A DNA stretch of 64,000 nucleotides, from contig CAVXKY010000004.1 in assembly GCA_963762425.1 (NCBI GenBank), positions 558,001 through 622,000 of the forward strand, written 5' to 3'. The position numbers and the translations under genes were made by a program. The notes below the pieces were generated by a model. That model had not been told where the DNA came from. It did not search any database and worked only from the letters and a program-made list of their open reading frames with translations. Shown one piece after another: positions 27,125-38,369 of this stretch. Source of the DNA: REEB95 sp963762425 (GTDB lineage Bacteria; Pseudomonadota; Alphaproteobacteria; ATCC43930; CGMCC-115725). The stretch's first letter is position 1; every line of letters begins with the position of its first letter.

Positions 27125-27772
27125 ATGGAGGTGTTGTCCCGATCCTCAACCCCGGTCGTCGTTGTTTTTACGCTGGCGGCGCTGGCTCTCACCGGCTGTG
27201 GCGACACCTGGACCGAAGTCAAGCGTGGCCTCGGCATGGAGAAGGTCGTGCCCGACGAGTTTGCCGTGACGACGACCGCACCGCTGAAGATTCCGCCCAA
27301 TTTCACCTTGCCCCTGCCGCGTCCGGGCGCTGCACCGACGCAGGAGAAGGCGCCGGTCGATGTGGCGCGCGAAACCGTATTCCGCGGCAGCGATACCCAG
27401 CTCGCCACGACGGCGCCGGCCGCGAGCGACCGCAGCGAGGGCGAGGAAGAATTGATGAAACAGGCGGGCGCCGAGAACGTGCCCAAGAACATCCGCCAGC
27501 TCGTCAACAACGACTCGTCGGCAGCGCCGGACAAGTCCGGCTTCGTCGACAGTCTGCTGTTCTGGCGCCCCGCGCCGCCGAGCCTGCCGCCCGGAAATCA
27601 GGTGATCGATCCCGGCAGCGAGGCCGAGCGGCTGCGCGAAGCTGCCGCGGGCCAGGCGACGGCCAACGCGGCTCCCGGCACGGCCGCGCCGGCGCCATCC
27701 GCGGTCACGGCCGCCAACACACCGGTCATCGAGCGCACCAAATCCAAAGGCTTCTTCGACTGGTTGTTCTGA
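27125..27772 (+). CDS. DUF3035-like lipoprotein
   Basis: 215 aa. A signal peptide ends in a lipobox (LALTGCGDTW), so it is lipid-anchored, probably in the outer membrane. FAVTTTAPLKIPPNFTLPLP is the signature I associate with DUF3035 proteins of alphaproteobacteria. A long Ala/Pro/Thr-rich region follows and the end is KGFFDWLF. In many genomes this gene lies beside lspA; here it is alone in the accessory region, which suggests relocation or a second copy. Start at ATG 27125. Confidence 0.72.
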   Translation: MEVLSRSSTPVVVVFTLAALALTGCGDTWTEVKRGLGMEKVVPDEFAVTTTAPLKIPPNFTLPLPRPGAAPTQEKAPVDVARETVFRGSDTQLATTAPAASDRSEGEEELMKQAGAENVPKNIRQLVNNDSSAAPDKSGFVDSLLFWRPAPPSLPPGNQVIDPGSEAERLREAAAGQATANAAPGTAAPAPSAVTAANTPVIERTKSKGFFDWLF

Positions 27773-28130
27773 GCACGCGCCGCCCGGCAGTTTGCCCTCT
27801 CAGGCCGCCATTTGCCGCACCCTTAATTCAACAATCCTATCTATCAAAGTCACTACTACCGAGATTGGATCCTGGTGGTTTCGGCTTGATTGGGATCGGC
27901 GCCTGTTCATGTTCGCTTGGGGGGGGAATGCGGCATATCGTCATGTCCGCGGCATGGTTGTTTTGCCCCCAATAGTGGACACGGATAGGAAGCTCTTGAA
28001 CGTCTGCTTTGTGCCAACAGCAGACTTCACTGCGTTGGCATGTAGTGACGCCTTTGGCTGGCGCATAAGAATCCCAGCCTGATCGTTGCCGCGGCTCGCA
28101 CGATCAGGCGGCAAAGAGGGTGTTCCATAA
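27773..28130. other. Gene-free stretch with one degenerate REP-like hairpin
   Basis: 358 bases; open frames here are short and have no family resemblance. A diverged repeat lies at 28000-28026. Confidence 0.5.
28000..28026. repeat. REP-like palindrome, diverged copy
   Basis: The arms ACGTCTGCTTTG and CAGCAGACTT flank TGCCAA; related to the ATGTCCGCTTT repeats, but the arms have co-varied (CC to CT, GG to AG), keeping the stem. Confidence 0.55.
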
Positions 28131-28397
28131 TTATCGGCACTGAACGGTCGCGAGCGAGACGTCGCGATCCCGGAACATCGACTCAAGCGCCACGCGCCTG
28201 CCGTAGTCCGCGCAATGATTTTGCGCGACGAGCATCGCTTTGCCGAAGCCGTCCGTGCCATTGGCCCACCGTAGTTCAATCATCCGGGGGTTCTGGGCCA
28301 CAACGGCGGATGGGCCAGCGCAAGCAGCGACGAAAGACGACAGGAACACTGCGGCGGAGACGGCAAATGGCAAAGCTCGTTTCACGATCCGCTCCAT
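28131..28397 (-). CDS. Small exported protein, unknown
   Basis: 88 aa. An N-terminal signal sequence (KRALPFAVSAAVFLSSFVAA, then C) leads a small domain with two cysteines (NHCADYG, TVQCR) that could form a disulfide. Wording such as MIELRWANGTDGFGKAMLVA gives no family I can name. It lies in a run of small exported proteins on the minus strand. Confidence 0.55.
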   Translation of the reverse strand: MERIVKRALPFAVSAAVFLSSFVAACAGPSAVVAQNPRMIELRWANGTDGFGKAMLVAQNHCADYGRRVALESMFRDRDVSLATVQCR

Positions 28398-28475
28398 AGG
28401 ATAAGACTGTTCCCGGCGCGCCTCGCGGCGGCGACGCGCCGGATGCGCGCTGCCGCTTGGCCGATCCGATAAGTG

Positions 28476-28701
28476 TCAGCGGGCCTGGGCGCTCTGCCGG
28501 GGCGGAAATGTTTCACCCTCGGCGGCGATCCGGCTCATGCCTTCGAGCGCGACCTTGCCCTGGGGCGACAGCACGATCTCGTCCTGCTTGCCGTTGCGCA
28601 ATGCTACGGCATGCCAGTAATTGTCGCATCCCTTTTTCAGGTCATGCACCTGGCAAGCCGAGCGCCGCGACAGACGCTGCCAAACCTGTTTTCCACGTCA
28701 T
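28476..28701 (-). CDS. Small exported protein, unknown (frameshifted)
   Basis: About 74 aa if repaired. ATG at 28701 has GGGAG eight bases upstream. MTWKTGLAASVAALGL reads as a short signal; then one extra base at about 28652 (TTGCCAGG for TTGCAGG on the coding strand) shifts frame. The second frame runs HDLKKGCDNYWHAVALRNGK, then DEIVLSPQGKVALEG and stops at 28476. The mature part is hydrophilic with one Cys. Function unknown. The opposite strand is only a shadow. Confidence 0.5.
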
Positions 28702-28883
28702 GTTGAAACTCCCTTCAGGAGGAGCCGGAACGACCTTCTGACACGGAATCCAAGCACGCAACTTTGGCGTTATTTTGTCTGAGGAATTAAACGACTTTCA
28801 TCCGCGCCGGTGAAGTTCTCACGACGCGCCCCGTCGCGGGCACATTCCGCGCCGGGCGAGATGCATCGGATTGGGCCACGGCC

Positions 28884-29082
28884 TTAGTCTTGTTTTTCCG
28901 ACAACACGATCTCCCCGGATGTGTCGGAAATCTTTGGAATCGATGGAGGATCCGATAGTGTCCTTGCTGCTCTGTCCGGTGACGGAGATTTTAGGCGGTG
29001 CCTGATATTCCGGGAGGCTGGCCGTGTTCGCCGCGCTCAGCCAGGTCAGCATGAATGCATACCACAGTGATCGCCCTTTCAT
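28884..29082 (-). CDS. Small exported protein, unknown (frameshifted)
   Basis: About 65 aa if repaired. ATG at 29082 has GGGGAG six bases upstream. The start MKGRSLWYAFMLTWLSAANT resembles a signal peptide; it is followed by PPKISVTGQSSKDTIGSS. One extra base near 28932 shifts the frame; the alternative ends DTSGEIVLSEKQD and stops at 28884. The compact end and good ribosome-binding site favour the repaired form over the longer unshifted reading. Function unknown. Confidence 0.5.
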
Positions 29083-29223
29083 GCTCATCTCCCCGGCGGG
29101 CCACGCTCGGCATCAAGCTAGCGGAACAGCCGCGGCTTTTTAAATGAAATTGGCGAAAGACGGGTTGAACGCCAACTCGGGCCGAGTATTCATGAATGGA
29201 AAGGAAGGAGCAACGGTTGGCCA

Positions 29224-29251
29224 ATGTCCGCTTTGGGTCAAAAGCAGACAT
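29224..29251. repeat. REP-like palindrome, copy 3
   Basis: The arms ATGTCCGCTTTGGGT and AAAAGCAGACAT are inverted. With its two leading bases, CAATGTCCGCTTTGGGT is identical over 17 bases to the end of the IS30 element at 21299. Confidence 0.75.
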
Positions 29252-29268
29252 ACGGACATGACATTGGG

Positions 29269-29297
29269 ATGTCCGGTTTTCCCCCAAAAGCGGACAT
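29269..29297. repeat. REP-like palindrome, copy 4
   Basis: The arms ATGTCCGGTTTT and AAAAGCGGACAT flank CCCCC. It follows copy 3 by 17 bases, the same spacing as copies 1 and 2. Confidence 0.75.
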
Positions 29298-29568
29298 TGG
29301 ATGGCATCACTGTTATCCCTGAGTACTCGACCGTGCCCAACTTCTCAGACCGGAAACGCAACCGCCTCTCGACTAGCCTTTACCCTCCTCAAAAGAACAG
29401 ACCGAGAGCCGCGCACACCAGAAGTGACTGCTTGAGTGGTCAAATGTTGCAAAGTTTCGGGGGCAGTGCTGTGCCTCTTGTCCGTTGATTGGGAATTTGC
29501 TCAGAAACGCTAATAAAATCGGCGCTTTTGGATGCCAATTGGGCATCGGAGAGGCCAAAAATCAAGAA

Positions 29569-29602
29569 AATTCCCTGTTAATTCCCTGTTTAACAGGGAA
29601 TT
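29569..29602. repeat. AATTCCCTGTT direct and inverted repeat
   Basis: AATTCCCTGTT occurs twice in tandem (29569-29579, 29580-29590), and the second copy forms a perfect inverted repeat with AACAGGGAATT around a single T. It could be a recombination or replication site, or a hairpin in RNA. Confidence 0.7.
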
Positions 29603-29690
29603 TGGGTCAGGAGCGTGGTTCGCTCTAAGACTGCGTCCGCACCAATCGAATCAAGAACTGACTGTGCCTTCAATGAATTAAAAGGAATAG

Positions 29691-32025
<2,335 letters not shown>

Positions 32026-32031
<6 letters not shown>

Positions 32032-32913
32032 GTTTCGCGTGGCGTCGTCGAACAGCTCCTCGGCCGAAAAACGCCGGGGGATGAGACGCTGCTTCAACGC
32101 GTAATCGACGATGATGTCGAGGCTGCGGCGGCAGGCTTCCAATCCGAAGGGCAGGGCGTCGCGCTCCGGTCCGGGCGGCAACCGGTCGCGGCTTTCGCGC
32201 AGCAGGCGGTAGACCTCTTTCACCACCTCAGGGCGCGTCCGCGCGATCGATTGCCGGATCACCATGAAGTGATTGACCGGCACGGTGCGGTGGCGTTCCG
32301 CCCATTTCCGTTCGGCATCCGCCACGTCCGGGATGAGCGGCACCAGGCGCGGATCTGGCGCCTTGTCGCCGAGAATGGCGGCGTCGAGCTCGCCGTCGAG
32401 CAGCATCTGCGCGATCTCCTTGCCGGCGGGCGCGCGCGCGACGGTCGCCGGGTCGCGGTATTCGGCCAAATGTCCGTCCTCGAAGGTGACCCAGCGCACG
32501 CGGTCCGGATCGACGCCGTATTCCTCGGCCAATATGCCGCGCACCCAGGTCGCGGTGGTCACGGGATATCCCCGCAATCCGACGCGCTTGCCTTCGAGTT
32601 CGCCGGGCGCGAGCTTCCCGCGCGCCGCGTTGTAGAAAATGGTGTGGTGCTGGGCGCGGGACATCACCACGGCGGGCATCAACGCATAGGGCTTGCCGTA
32701 GACCTTGGCCTGGAGAAATGTCACGATCGCGAGTTCGCCGCAATCGTATTTGCCCTCGCGCACCAGCGGCTTGAACCCGGTGTTGGTCACCTTGACGTCG
32801 TCATAGTCGAATTCGACCAGGGCCGAGCTGATATCGCCGCGCTTCAACGCCGCCGTGCCGGGATGATTGCCGAGCAGCGTCGAAAGCCTCACCGTGCCGC
32901 CGATCTCCGTCAC
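32026..32913 (-). CDS. SBP-fold protein related to 4,5-dihydroxyphthalate decarboxylase
   Basis: 295 aa, no signal peptide. The periplasmic-binding-protein fold has the pattern of 4,5-dihydroxyphthalate decarboxylase-like proteins: FDYDDVKVTNTGFKPLVREG, KRVGLRGYPVTTATWVRGIL and EEYGVDPDRVRWVTFE. It may decarboxylate or bind an aromatic acid in the cytoplasm. I chose GTG at 32913, which overlaps the stop of the CHAD protein gene as GTGA; a GTG 27 bases further in is also possible. Its 3' end overlaps the end of the copper ATPase gene by a few bases, a convergent arrangement that marks the right edge of the accessory region. Confidence 0.8.
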
Positions 32914-34499
32914 GCCGGCCGGTGCCAGAACGGCTCCGCCTGGCGCAGCCGCTTCAGCCGCTTGCCCAGCTTCGGCACCCGCACGGTGACGGTATGGCCG
33001 CACCATCCGGTCACCAGCGCCGCCGCGCGCGACAGCGCCTCTTCCTTGCCCTTGGGAAGCGGCAGGTCGCGGGCGAGGGTTTCGGCGGTGGCAATGTCGT
33101 TGAGCAATCCCAGATCGTCCTGGAGATCCTCGAGGCGTTCGACGTAGCGGCGGACGCGCTTCTTCGCATAGATGCTCTCGAACACGTCGGCGGCATAACG
33201 CATCTTCTTGACCACGATGCGCAGGGCGTGGCGGCCCTCGGCGTCGAGCTGGTCGAATTTCCTCGCCCGCTTGCGCACCGCGCGGTAGCGCTTCTCCAAC
33301 AGCGAGTCGGCCAGGCTTCCGACCGGCGAAACCTGGAGCACCGAGGTCTCGAACGGGCTTTGCCGCCGCCAGGCGCGGGTTTCGATCCAGGCCGCGAGGT
33401 TGAGCGCGAATTCGCCGTAACGGCGCGAGGCGAGCGCCGTCCGCAACCCGCGATAGGCTCCGCGCTGCTGCGCCGCGATCGACTTGGCGAGATCGGCGAG
33501 ATCCACATCCTCGTGGAAGGTCTTGCGCACCCGCGCGACGATTTCCGAGAACACGTCCCAATTGCGGCCCGGCCCCAGCGCGGCGGCCAGCCATTTGATC
33601 TCCCCCACCGCCCAGGCGCGCTGCTCCTCGGGGATCAGGCCCTTGAACAGGGTGAAGGCCACGCGCAGCCGGCGCAAGGCCACGCGCATCTGGTGCACGC
33701 CTTCCGCGTGGCCGGCGAGCGCGGCGCGGTCGTTGGCCAGCATGTGCCTGAGGCTGCAGCGCAGCACGATGGCGAGCGCGTCCTCCGCCGACATGTCGCG
33801 GTCGAGTTCGATGCTGCCGAACCGTTCCGTCACCCAGCCGTGTTTGCCGGGCGTGACCGCCGCGAAGGCGTAGCCGCGCGCCGCCTTGCTGCCCATTTGC
33901 AGGCGCAGCGAGGCGCTTTCATTCAAGGTCCGCGCCAGGTCGAATAGCGCCTGGGGTCCGCCACTTTCGAGCTCGATCTCGATCTCGGAGACCGCGAGCT
34001 TCCTTCCGTCGCGCGCGCGGATGAAGCCGCTGTCGAAGGAAAGGCCGATGCTCGCGTTTTCGTCCCGCTGCAAGGCGACGCGCGAGCGGTTGAGGCGGCA
34101 GGTGAACACCGGCTTGAGCTTGTCCTGGGATACGTCTTTAAGTCCGTCCACGTCTTCCAGGGGTGCCAGATCGGGCGCGGGCCGCGGCAGCTTCACCCGC
34201 CACACCGGCTGCTCGAAACCGCCGGCGCCCATGGCGTCGAGCGGCTCGAGCGTCTCGATCGCGCGCAGGCCGTCCTTGCGGATGGACAATCCCAGCCCCA
34301 CCTGGCCGAGATCGCGCTTGGGCGTGTCGTAATAGGTTCGGGTCTCGGCGGATTTCGCGGGGTTGAGCCCGGCCAGCAGCGGCAAAGCCTTGAGGCGCGC
34401 CAAATCCTCCGGCGCCACCGAAAAGCCGATGGCGTAACGCATCTCGGCGGCGCTGACCGCCGTGTTTTCCGGAGCCTCCCCGTCCATTGGGATGAACAT
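32910..34499 (-). CDS. CYTH-CHAD domain protein
   Basis: 529 aa. The N-terminal CYTH (triphosphate tunnel) domain covers about 20-220 and the CHAD domain about 240-520, with conserved histidines and basic residues (GHAEGVHQMRVALRRLR, HALRIVVKKMRYAADVFE). CHAD domains bind polyphosphate and can target proteins to its granules; CYTH domains with an ExExK motif hydrolyse triphosphate. Here the expected ExExK position reads MRYAIGFSVAPEDL, so the catalytic acids and Lys are missing. It may only bind polyphosphate. The basic CHAD face and the nearby ppk and ppx genes fit that. Confidence 0.88.
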   Translation of the reverse strand: MFIPMDGEAPENTAVSAAEMRYAIGFSVAPEDLARLKALPLLAGLNPAKSAETRTYYDTPKRDLGQVGLGLSIRKDGLRAIETLEPLDAMGAGGFEQPVWRVKLPRPAPDLAPLEDVDGLKDVSQDKLKPVFTCRLNRSRVALQRDENASIGLSFDSGFIRARDGRKLAVSEIEIELESGGPQALFDLARTLNESASLRLQMGSKAARGYAFAAVTPGKHGWVTERFGSIELDRDMSAEDALAIVLRCSLRHMLANDRAALAGHAEGVHQMRVALRRLRVAFTLFKGLIPEEQRAWAVGEIKWLAAALGPGRNWDVFSEIVARVRKTFHEDVDLADLAKSIAAQQRGAYRGLRTALASRRYGEFALNLAAWIETRAWRRQSPFETSVLQVSPVGSLADSLLEKRYRAVRKRARKFDQLDAEGRHALRIVVKKMRYAADVFESIYAKKRVRRYVERLEDLQDDLGLLNDIATAETLARDLPLPKGKEEALSRAAALVTGWCGHTVTVRVPKLGKRLKRLRQAEPFWHRPA

Positions 34500-34650
34500 T
34501 GGCGCGCCGCGTTGTCATCTGCAAGCACGCAAAAAGCGCATTCCGATCAAGGCTCTAGAATGCGGCGGCGGCGATTTTTCTAGGCGGTTTTCCGTGGCCC
34601 GTGCCAAATTAGCGCCCGCCATAAAAAACCGCGCGAAGGGAGTCCTCGTC

Positions 34651-35625
34651 ATGAAACGCCGCAAGCTTGGAGCGCTCGAAGTCTCGGCCGTCGGATTGGG
34701 CTGCATGAGCATGACGCCGATCTACGGAACCCCCGATCCCGCCGAGGCGGTCGCCACCATCCACCGCGCGCTGGAACTCGGCGTCGACCTGATCGACACT
34801 TCCGACGCCTATGGCGCGGGCAAGAACGAGGAACTGGTCGGCCGCGCGTTGAAGGACCGGCGCGGCAAGGCCGTCCTGGCGAGCAAGTTCGGCAACATCA
34901 TGACGCCCGGCGCAAGGGGCGCGGTCGGCCGTCCCGACTACGTGATCGAGGCCTGCGAGAAGAGCCTGACGCGGCTGGGAACGGACATGATCGACCTCTA
35001 TTACATCCACCGCGTCGACACCACGGTGCCGATCGAGGACACGGTGGGGGCGATGGTGAAGTTGAAGCAGCAGGGCAAGATCCGTTTCCTCGGGATATCC
35101 GAGGCCGCGCCCGCCACATTGCGCCGTGCACACAAGGCGCATCCCATGGCCGCGTTGCAGACCGAATATTCGCTGTGGACGCGCGACGCCGAGGACGAAT
35201 TGTTCAAGACCTGCGCGGAGCTGGGCGTGGGTTACGTCGCCTATAGCCCGTTGGGACGGGGATTCCTCACCGGCGCCATCGGCGGATTGGGCGATCTCGG
35301 CGAGAACGACCGGCGCCGCCAGCATCCGCGCTTCGAGGCCGAGAACCTCAAGCGCAACCTGGCCTTGCTCAAGGACTTCAAGGAGCTGGCGGCCAAGGAG
35401 AAATGCACCCCGGCGCAGCTGGCACTGGCCTTCGTGTTGTCGCGCCGGCCCTTCATCGTCGCGCTGCCCGGCACCAGCCACCGCAAATACCTCGAGGAGA
35501 ACGCCAAGGCGGCGGAGCTGACCCTGTCGCCGCAAACCATAACCGCGCTGGAAAAGGCCTTCCCGCGCGGGGTGGCGGCGGGAACGCGCTATCCCGAGCC
35601 GCAGATGAAAAGCGTGGGCGTGTGA
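34651..35625 (+). CDS. Aldo/keto reductase
   Basis: 324 aa NADPH-dependent aldo/keto reductase of the AKR11/13-like group. Catalytic residues are visible: Asp and Tyr in DTSDAYGAGKNEE, Lys in LASKFG and His in YYIHRVD. The C-terminal cofactor-binding region reads ALPGTSHRKYLEEN. It reduces aldehydes or ketones. GGGAG lies nine bases before ATG. It overlaps or abuts the hydrolase downstream, so both are probably co-transcribed. Confidence 0.93.
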   Translation: MKRRKLGALEVSAVGLGCMSMTPIYGTPDPAEAVATIHRALELGVDLIDTSDAYGAGKNEELVGRALKDRRGKAVLASKFGNIMTPGARGAVGRPDYVIEACEKSLTRLGTDMIDLYYIHRVDTTVPIEDTVGAMVKLKQQGKIRFLGISEAAPATLRRAHKAHPMAALQTEYSLWTRDAEDELFKTCAELGVGYVAYSPLGRGFLTGAIGGLGDLGENDRRRQHPRFEAENLKRNLALLKDFKELAAKEKCTPAQLALAFVLSRRPFIVALPGTSHRKYLEENAKAAELTLSPQTITALEKAFPRGVAAGTRYPEPQMKSVGV

Positions 35626-35630
35626 CCGCG

Positions 35631-36551
35631 ATGGAAGGGCAGGGCGGAGCCAAGATTGCGGGCCGGGAGCATTGGACCCGCAAGGGCGAGGTGAAACTCT
35701 TCCTGTGGGAGAAATGCGCCGGATCGCCCGACGGCAAGCCCGTCATATTGTTCGTGCACGGCTCGTCGATGGCTTCGCAGCCGACATTCGATCTCCAGGT
35801 TCCGGGTCGGGCCCATTCCTCGGTGATGGATTATTTCGCAGGGCTCGGGTTCAATTGCTGGTGCGTCGACATGGAAGGCTATGGCCGCTCCGGCAAGTCG
35901 CGCCCGATCACCTGCGACATCTCGAACGGCGCCGACGATCTCGAAGCTGCCAGCGATTACATCATCAAGACCCGGAAATGCGGGCCGTTGCTGGTCTACG
36001 GCATCTCCTCGGGCGCGTTGCGCGCGGCGCTCTTCGCCGAACGCCATCCCGAACGCGTTGCGCGCCTGGCGCTCGACGCCATGGTGTGGACCGGCGAGGG
36101 CAGCCCGACCCTGGCCGAACGGCGCAAGAAATTGCCCGAGCTGCGCAAGCACCTGCGCCGCCCGATCGACCGCAAATTCGTGCACAGCATCTTCACCCGC
36201 GACCATGCCGGCACCGCCGAGGACAAGGTGGTGGATGCCTTCGCCGACGCGATCCTGGCGCTCGACGATTCCGTGCCGATCGGGACTTATGTCGACATGT
36301 GCGAGAATTTGCCGGTCAACGATCCGCGCCAGATCAAGGCGGCCACGCTCATCCTGCGCGGCGAATATGACGGCATCGCGGGATTCGAGGATTTATTGGC
36401 GTTCTTCGACCTGCTGCCCAATCCCGACAAGCAGTTCGCGGTTTTGCCGGGCATCGCCCATGCCTCGTTCCAGCAGAAGAACTATCTGCTGGTCTATCAT
36501 ATCCTGCGTTCGTTCTTCACCCAGCCCGCGCCGGTTTATCGGGGGGCTTGA
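35631..36551 (+). CDS. Alpha/beta hydrolase
   Basis: 306 aa. The alpha/beta-hydrolase fold has the oxyanion region FVHGSSMAS and the nucleophile Ser in VYGISSGALRA, then a C-terminal His in PGIAHASFQ. It may cleave an ester or a C-C bond of a ring-fission product. ATG at 35631 is chosen; an in-frame GTG at 35622 would overlap the reductase stop (GTGA). It lies next to an ABC transporter for a small organic anion, so a catabolic role is possible but unproven. Confidence 0.88.
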   Translation: MEGQGGAKIAGREHWTRKGEVKLFLWEKCAGSPDGKPVILFVHGSSMASQPTFDLQVPGRAHSSVMDYFAGLGFNCWCVDMEGYGRSGKSRPITCDISNGADDLEAASDYIIKTRKCGPLLVYGISSGALRAALFAERHPERVARLALDAMVWTGEGSPTLAERRKKLPELRKHLRRPIDRKFVHSIFTRDHAGTAEDKVVDAFADAILALDDSVPIGTYVDMCENLPVNDPRQIKAATLILRGEYDGIAGFEDLLAFFDLLPNPDKQFAVLPGIAHASFQQKNYLLVYHILRSFFTQPAPVYRGA

Positions 36552-36555
36552 GACC

Positions 36556-37566
36556 TCACTTCTCCTGCGCCGCCGGGATGACCACGGTCTCGTATTTGAT
36601 GTTGGCCGCGTCGGGGTTGCTGTTCTGAATGACGAAGTTGCGGATGATGGCGAAGCCCTTGCGCTCCACCACGGCATGGGCGGCATAGCTCTTGGCGTCG
36701 CCGACGATGAAGGAGCGGAGCAACTCTTCCGGCAGGTTCTGATAACGCGCGTGCAGATCGGCCACGGTCTTGTCCGGATTGGCGTGCATGAAGACGAGCG
36801 TTTCCTCCATCGCCCGGTGCATGCGCGCCACCACGTCGGGGTTCTTGGCGGCGTAATCGGCCTCGACCACCAGCCCCTGGTGAACCGCGCCGTCATAGGC
36901 GGGAACGGCGCCGCCCCAGAAATCGGCCATCATCACCAGCCCGTCTTGCTGCACGCCCAGCCTGCCATAGGGAATGGCGGTCAAGGCGATGTCGATCTGC
37001 CCGCGTTGCGCCGCGGCCAGCAGGGTCGGATAGGAATTGATCGACGTGATGGTGTAATCGCTCCCGGCATTGATGCCGAATTGCTTGGCGAGCCCGCGGA
37101 ACATGAGGTCCAAGCCGCCGCCCACGTCGAGCGTGCCGACGGTCAGCCCCCTGGCGCGGACGTATTTCTCCTTGAGCGGCATGGTCGGCGTCAGGCCAAT
37201 CTTCTTGGCCGCGTCGGGATTGATGACGAACTGGATGACGAATTCGCGCACGAAGGGCGAGACGATGCGCAGATTTTCGCCGCGCGCCATCGCCTGCATC
37301 GCCGGCACCAGCGTCATGGCGCCGAAATTCGCGCCCTCGGAATGGAGCGCCGCCAGCACGTCGGGGTCGCCATGGCCGACCAGCTGTATGTCGGCGTCGA
37401 GCCCTTCCTTCTTATAGAAGCCCTCGTCGGCGGCGATCGAAACCGCGGCGAATCCGATGGCGATGCTGGTCTGCGCGATCACCACATGGGTGGGGACCTG
37501 CGCCCGCGAATCATGTCCCGCCAGGATAAGGAGCAGCGCCGCCGCCGCCCCGATGAATTTCCTCAT
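36556..37566 (-). CDS. NitT/TauT-type ABC transporter, substrate-binding protein
   Basis: 336 aa with a signal peptide (MRKFIGAAAALLLILAGHDS). The SsuA/THI5-like fold has ADEGFYKKEGLDADIQLVG and FGAMTLVPAMQAMA. It is the last of three genes read leftward with the permease and ATPase; its start overlaps the permease stop. Together they form a complete importer. The ligand cannot be read from the sequence; candidates are sulfonates, nitrate-like anions, thiamine precursors or aromatic acids. Confidence 0.9.
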   Translation of the reverse strand: MRKFIGAAAALLLILAGHDSRAQVPTHVVIAQTSIAIGFAAVSIAADEGFYKKEGLDADIQLVGHGDPDVLAALHSEGANFGAMTLVPAMQAMARGENLRIVSPFVREFVIQFVINPDAAKKIGLTPTMPLKEKYVRARGLTVGTLDVGGGLDLMFRGLAKQFGINAGSDYTITSINSYPTLLAAAQRGQIDIALTAIPYGRLGVQQDGLVMMADFWGGAVPAYDGAVHQGLVVEADYAAKNPDVVARMHRAMEETLVFMHANPDKTVADLHARYQNLPEELLRSFIVGDAKSYAAHAVVERKGFAIIRNFVIQNSNPDAANIKYETVVIPAAQEK

Positions 37567-38369
37567 GCCCGTCTCCCCCTGCTTTTACCGGTTGCGTAGT
37601 TGACCGCCGAATTGAACAGCAACGCCAGCGCCATGAGCACGAACAACCCCGCGAATACGCCGGCGCTGTCGAGCTGCGAGGCCGAGAACTGCACAAGATA
37701 GCCGATGCCGCGGCTGGAGACGATAAGCTCGCCGACGATGGCGCCGACCAGCGCCTCGGGAATGGCAAGCTTCAAGCCCAGCATGATCGCCGGCAGCGCG
37801 CCGGGGATCACCACCAGCCGGCGCTCCTGCCAGCCATTGGCGCCCATCAGCTTCACCACCCGCAGCAAATCGCGGTCGACGCTGCGCGCGCCCTCGTAGG
37901 TGGACAGGAACACGAAGAAGAACACCACCAGCGCGGTGATCACCACCTTGGGCGTGAGGTTGATCCCGAACCAGACGATGAACAGCGGCCCGAAGGCGAT
38001 CTTGGGCACGCCGTAAACCGCCATCAGGATCGGGTCGAAGATGCTCGCGATCACCGGATAGCTGCCCATCAGCAGCCCCAGCGCCACCCCGGCGCCCGCG
38101 CCCACCGCATAGCCCAGGAGGATTTCCTCGGCGGTGACGATCAGGTTCTGCGCCAGCGTGCCGTCGGCGGTCCATTCCCACAGCCGCCGGGCTATGTCCG
38201 AGGGATCGCTGAAGATCAGCTTGTCGAGATGCGGGCCGGCGATCTGCCAGGCGAGGATGAATCCGACGCTGACGATGATGCGTCCCGCCAGCACGATGTT
38301 GCGCCGCCTGTGCGCCTGCGCGATCCCCGGATCGATGATGTCGTCGATGCTCTCAACGGTTCTTGCCAT
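37563..38369 (-). CDS. ABC transporter permease, SsuC/TauC-like
   Basis: 268 aa with six hydrophobic segments. The EAA motif region reads VVKLMGANGWQERRLVVIPG, and ALPAIMLGLKLAIPEALVGA is typical of BPD-type permeases. It forms the membrane channel for the importer. The start is directly after the ATPase stop (38369/38370) and the stop overlaps the binding-protein start by four bases. Confidence 0.94.
   Translation of the reverse strand: MARTVESIDDIIDPGIAQAHRRRNIVLAGRIIVSVGFILAWQIAGPHLDKLIFSDPSDIARRLWEWTADGTLAQNLIVTAEEILLGYAVGAGAGVALGLLMGSYPVIASIFDPILMAVYGVPKIAFGPLFIVWFGINLTPKVVITALVVFFFVFLSTYEGARSVDRDLLRVVKLMGANGWQERRLVVIPGALPAIMLGLKLAIPEALVGAIVGELIVSSRGIGYLVQFSASQLDSAGVFAGLFVLMALALLFNSAVNYATGKSRGRRA

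Larger units (their letters stand above)
29089..29690. other. Gene-free repeat-rich stretch before the copper ATPase
   Basis: About 600 bases without a supported gene. It holds two REP-like hairpins (29224, 29269) and a perfect palindrome with an extra half-copy (29569-29602). The sequence resembles noncoding repeat clutter of rhizobial genomes; that comparison is from memory. Confidence 0.55.

Noticed and set aside
28457..28741. Plus-strand open frame across the small-protein region
   Set aside because: Arg/Ala-rich without a family; the minus-strand reading has a ribosome-binding site and better composition once one base is removed.
20102..29297. CRISPR array from the repeated ATGTCCGCTTT units
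   Set aside because: The units are palindromic, scattered and few, with no regular spacers and no cas genes.
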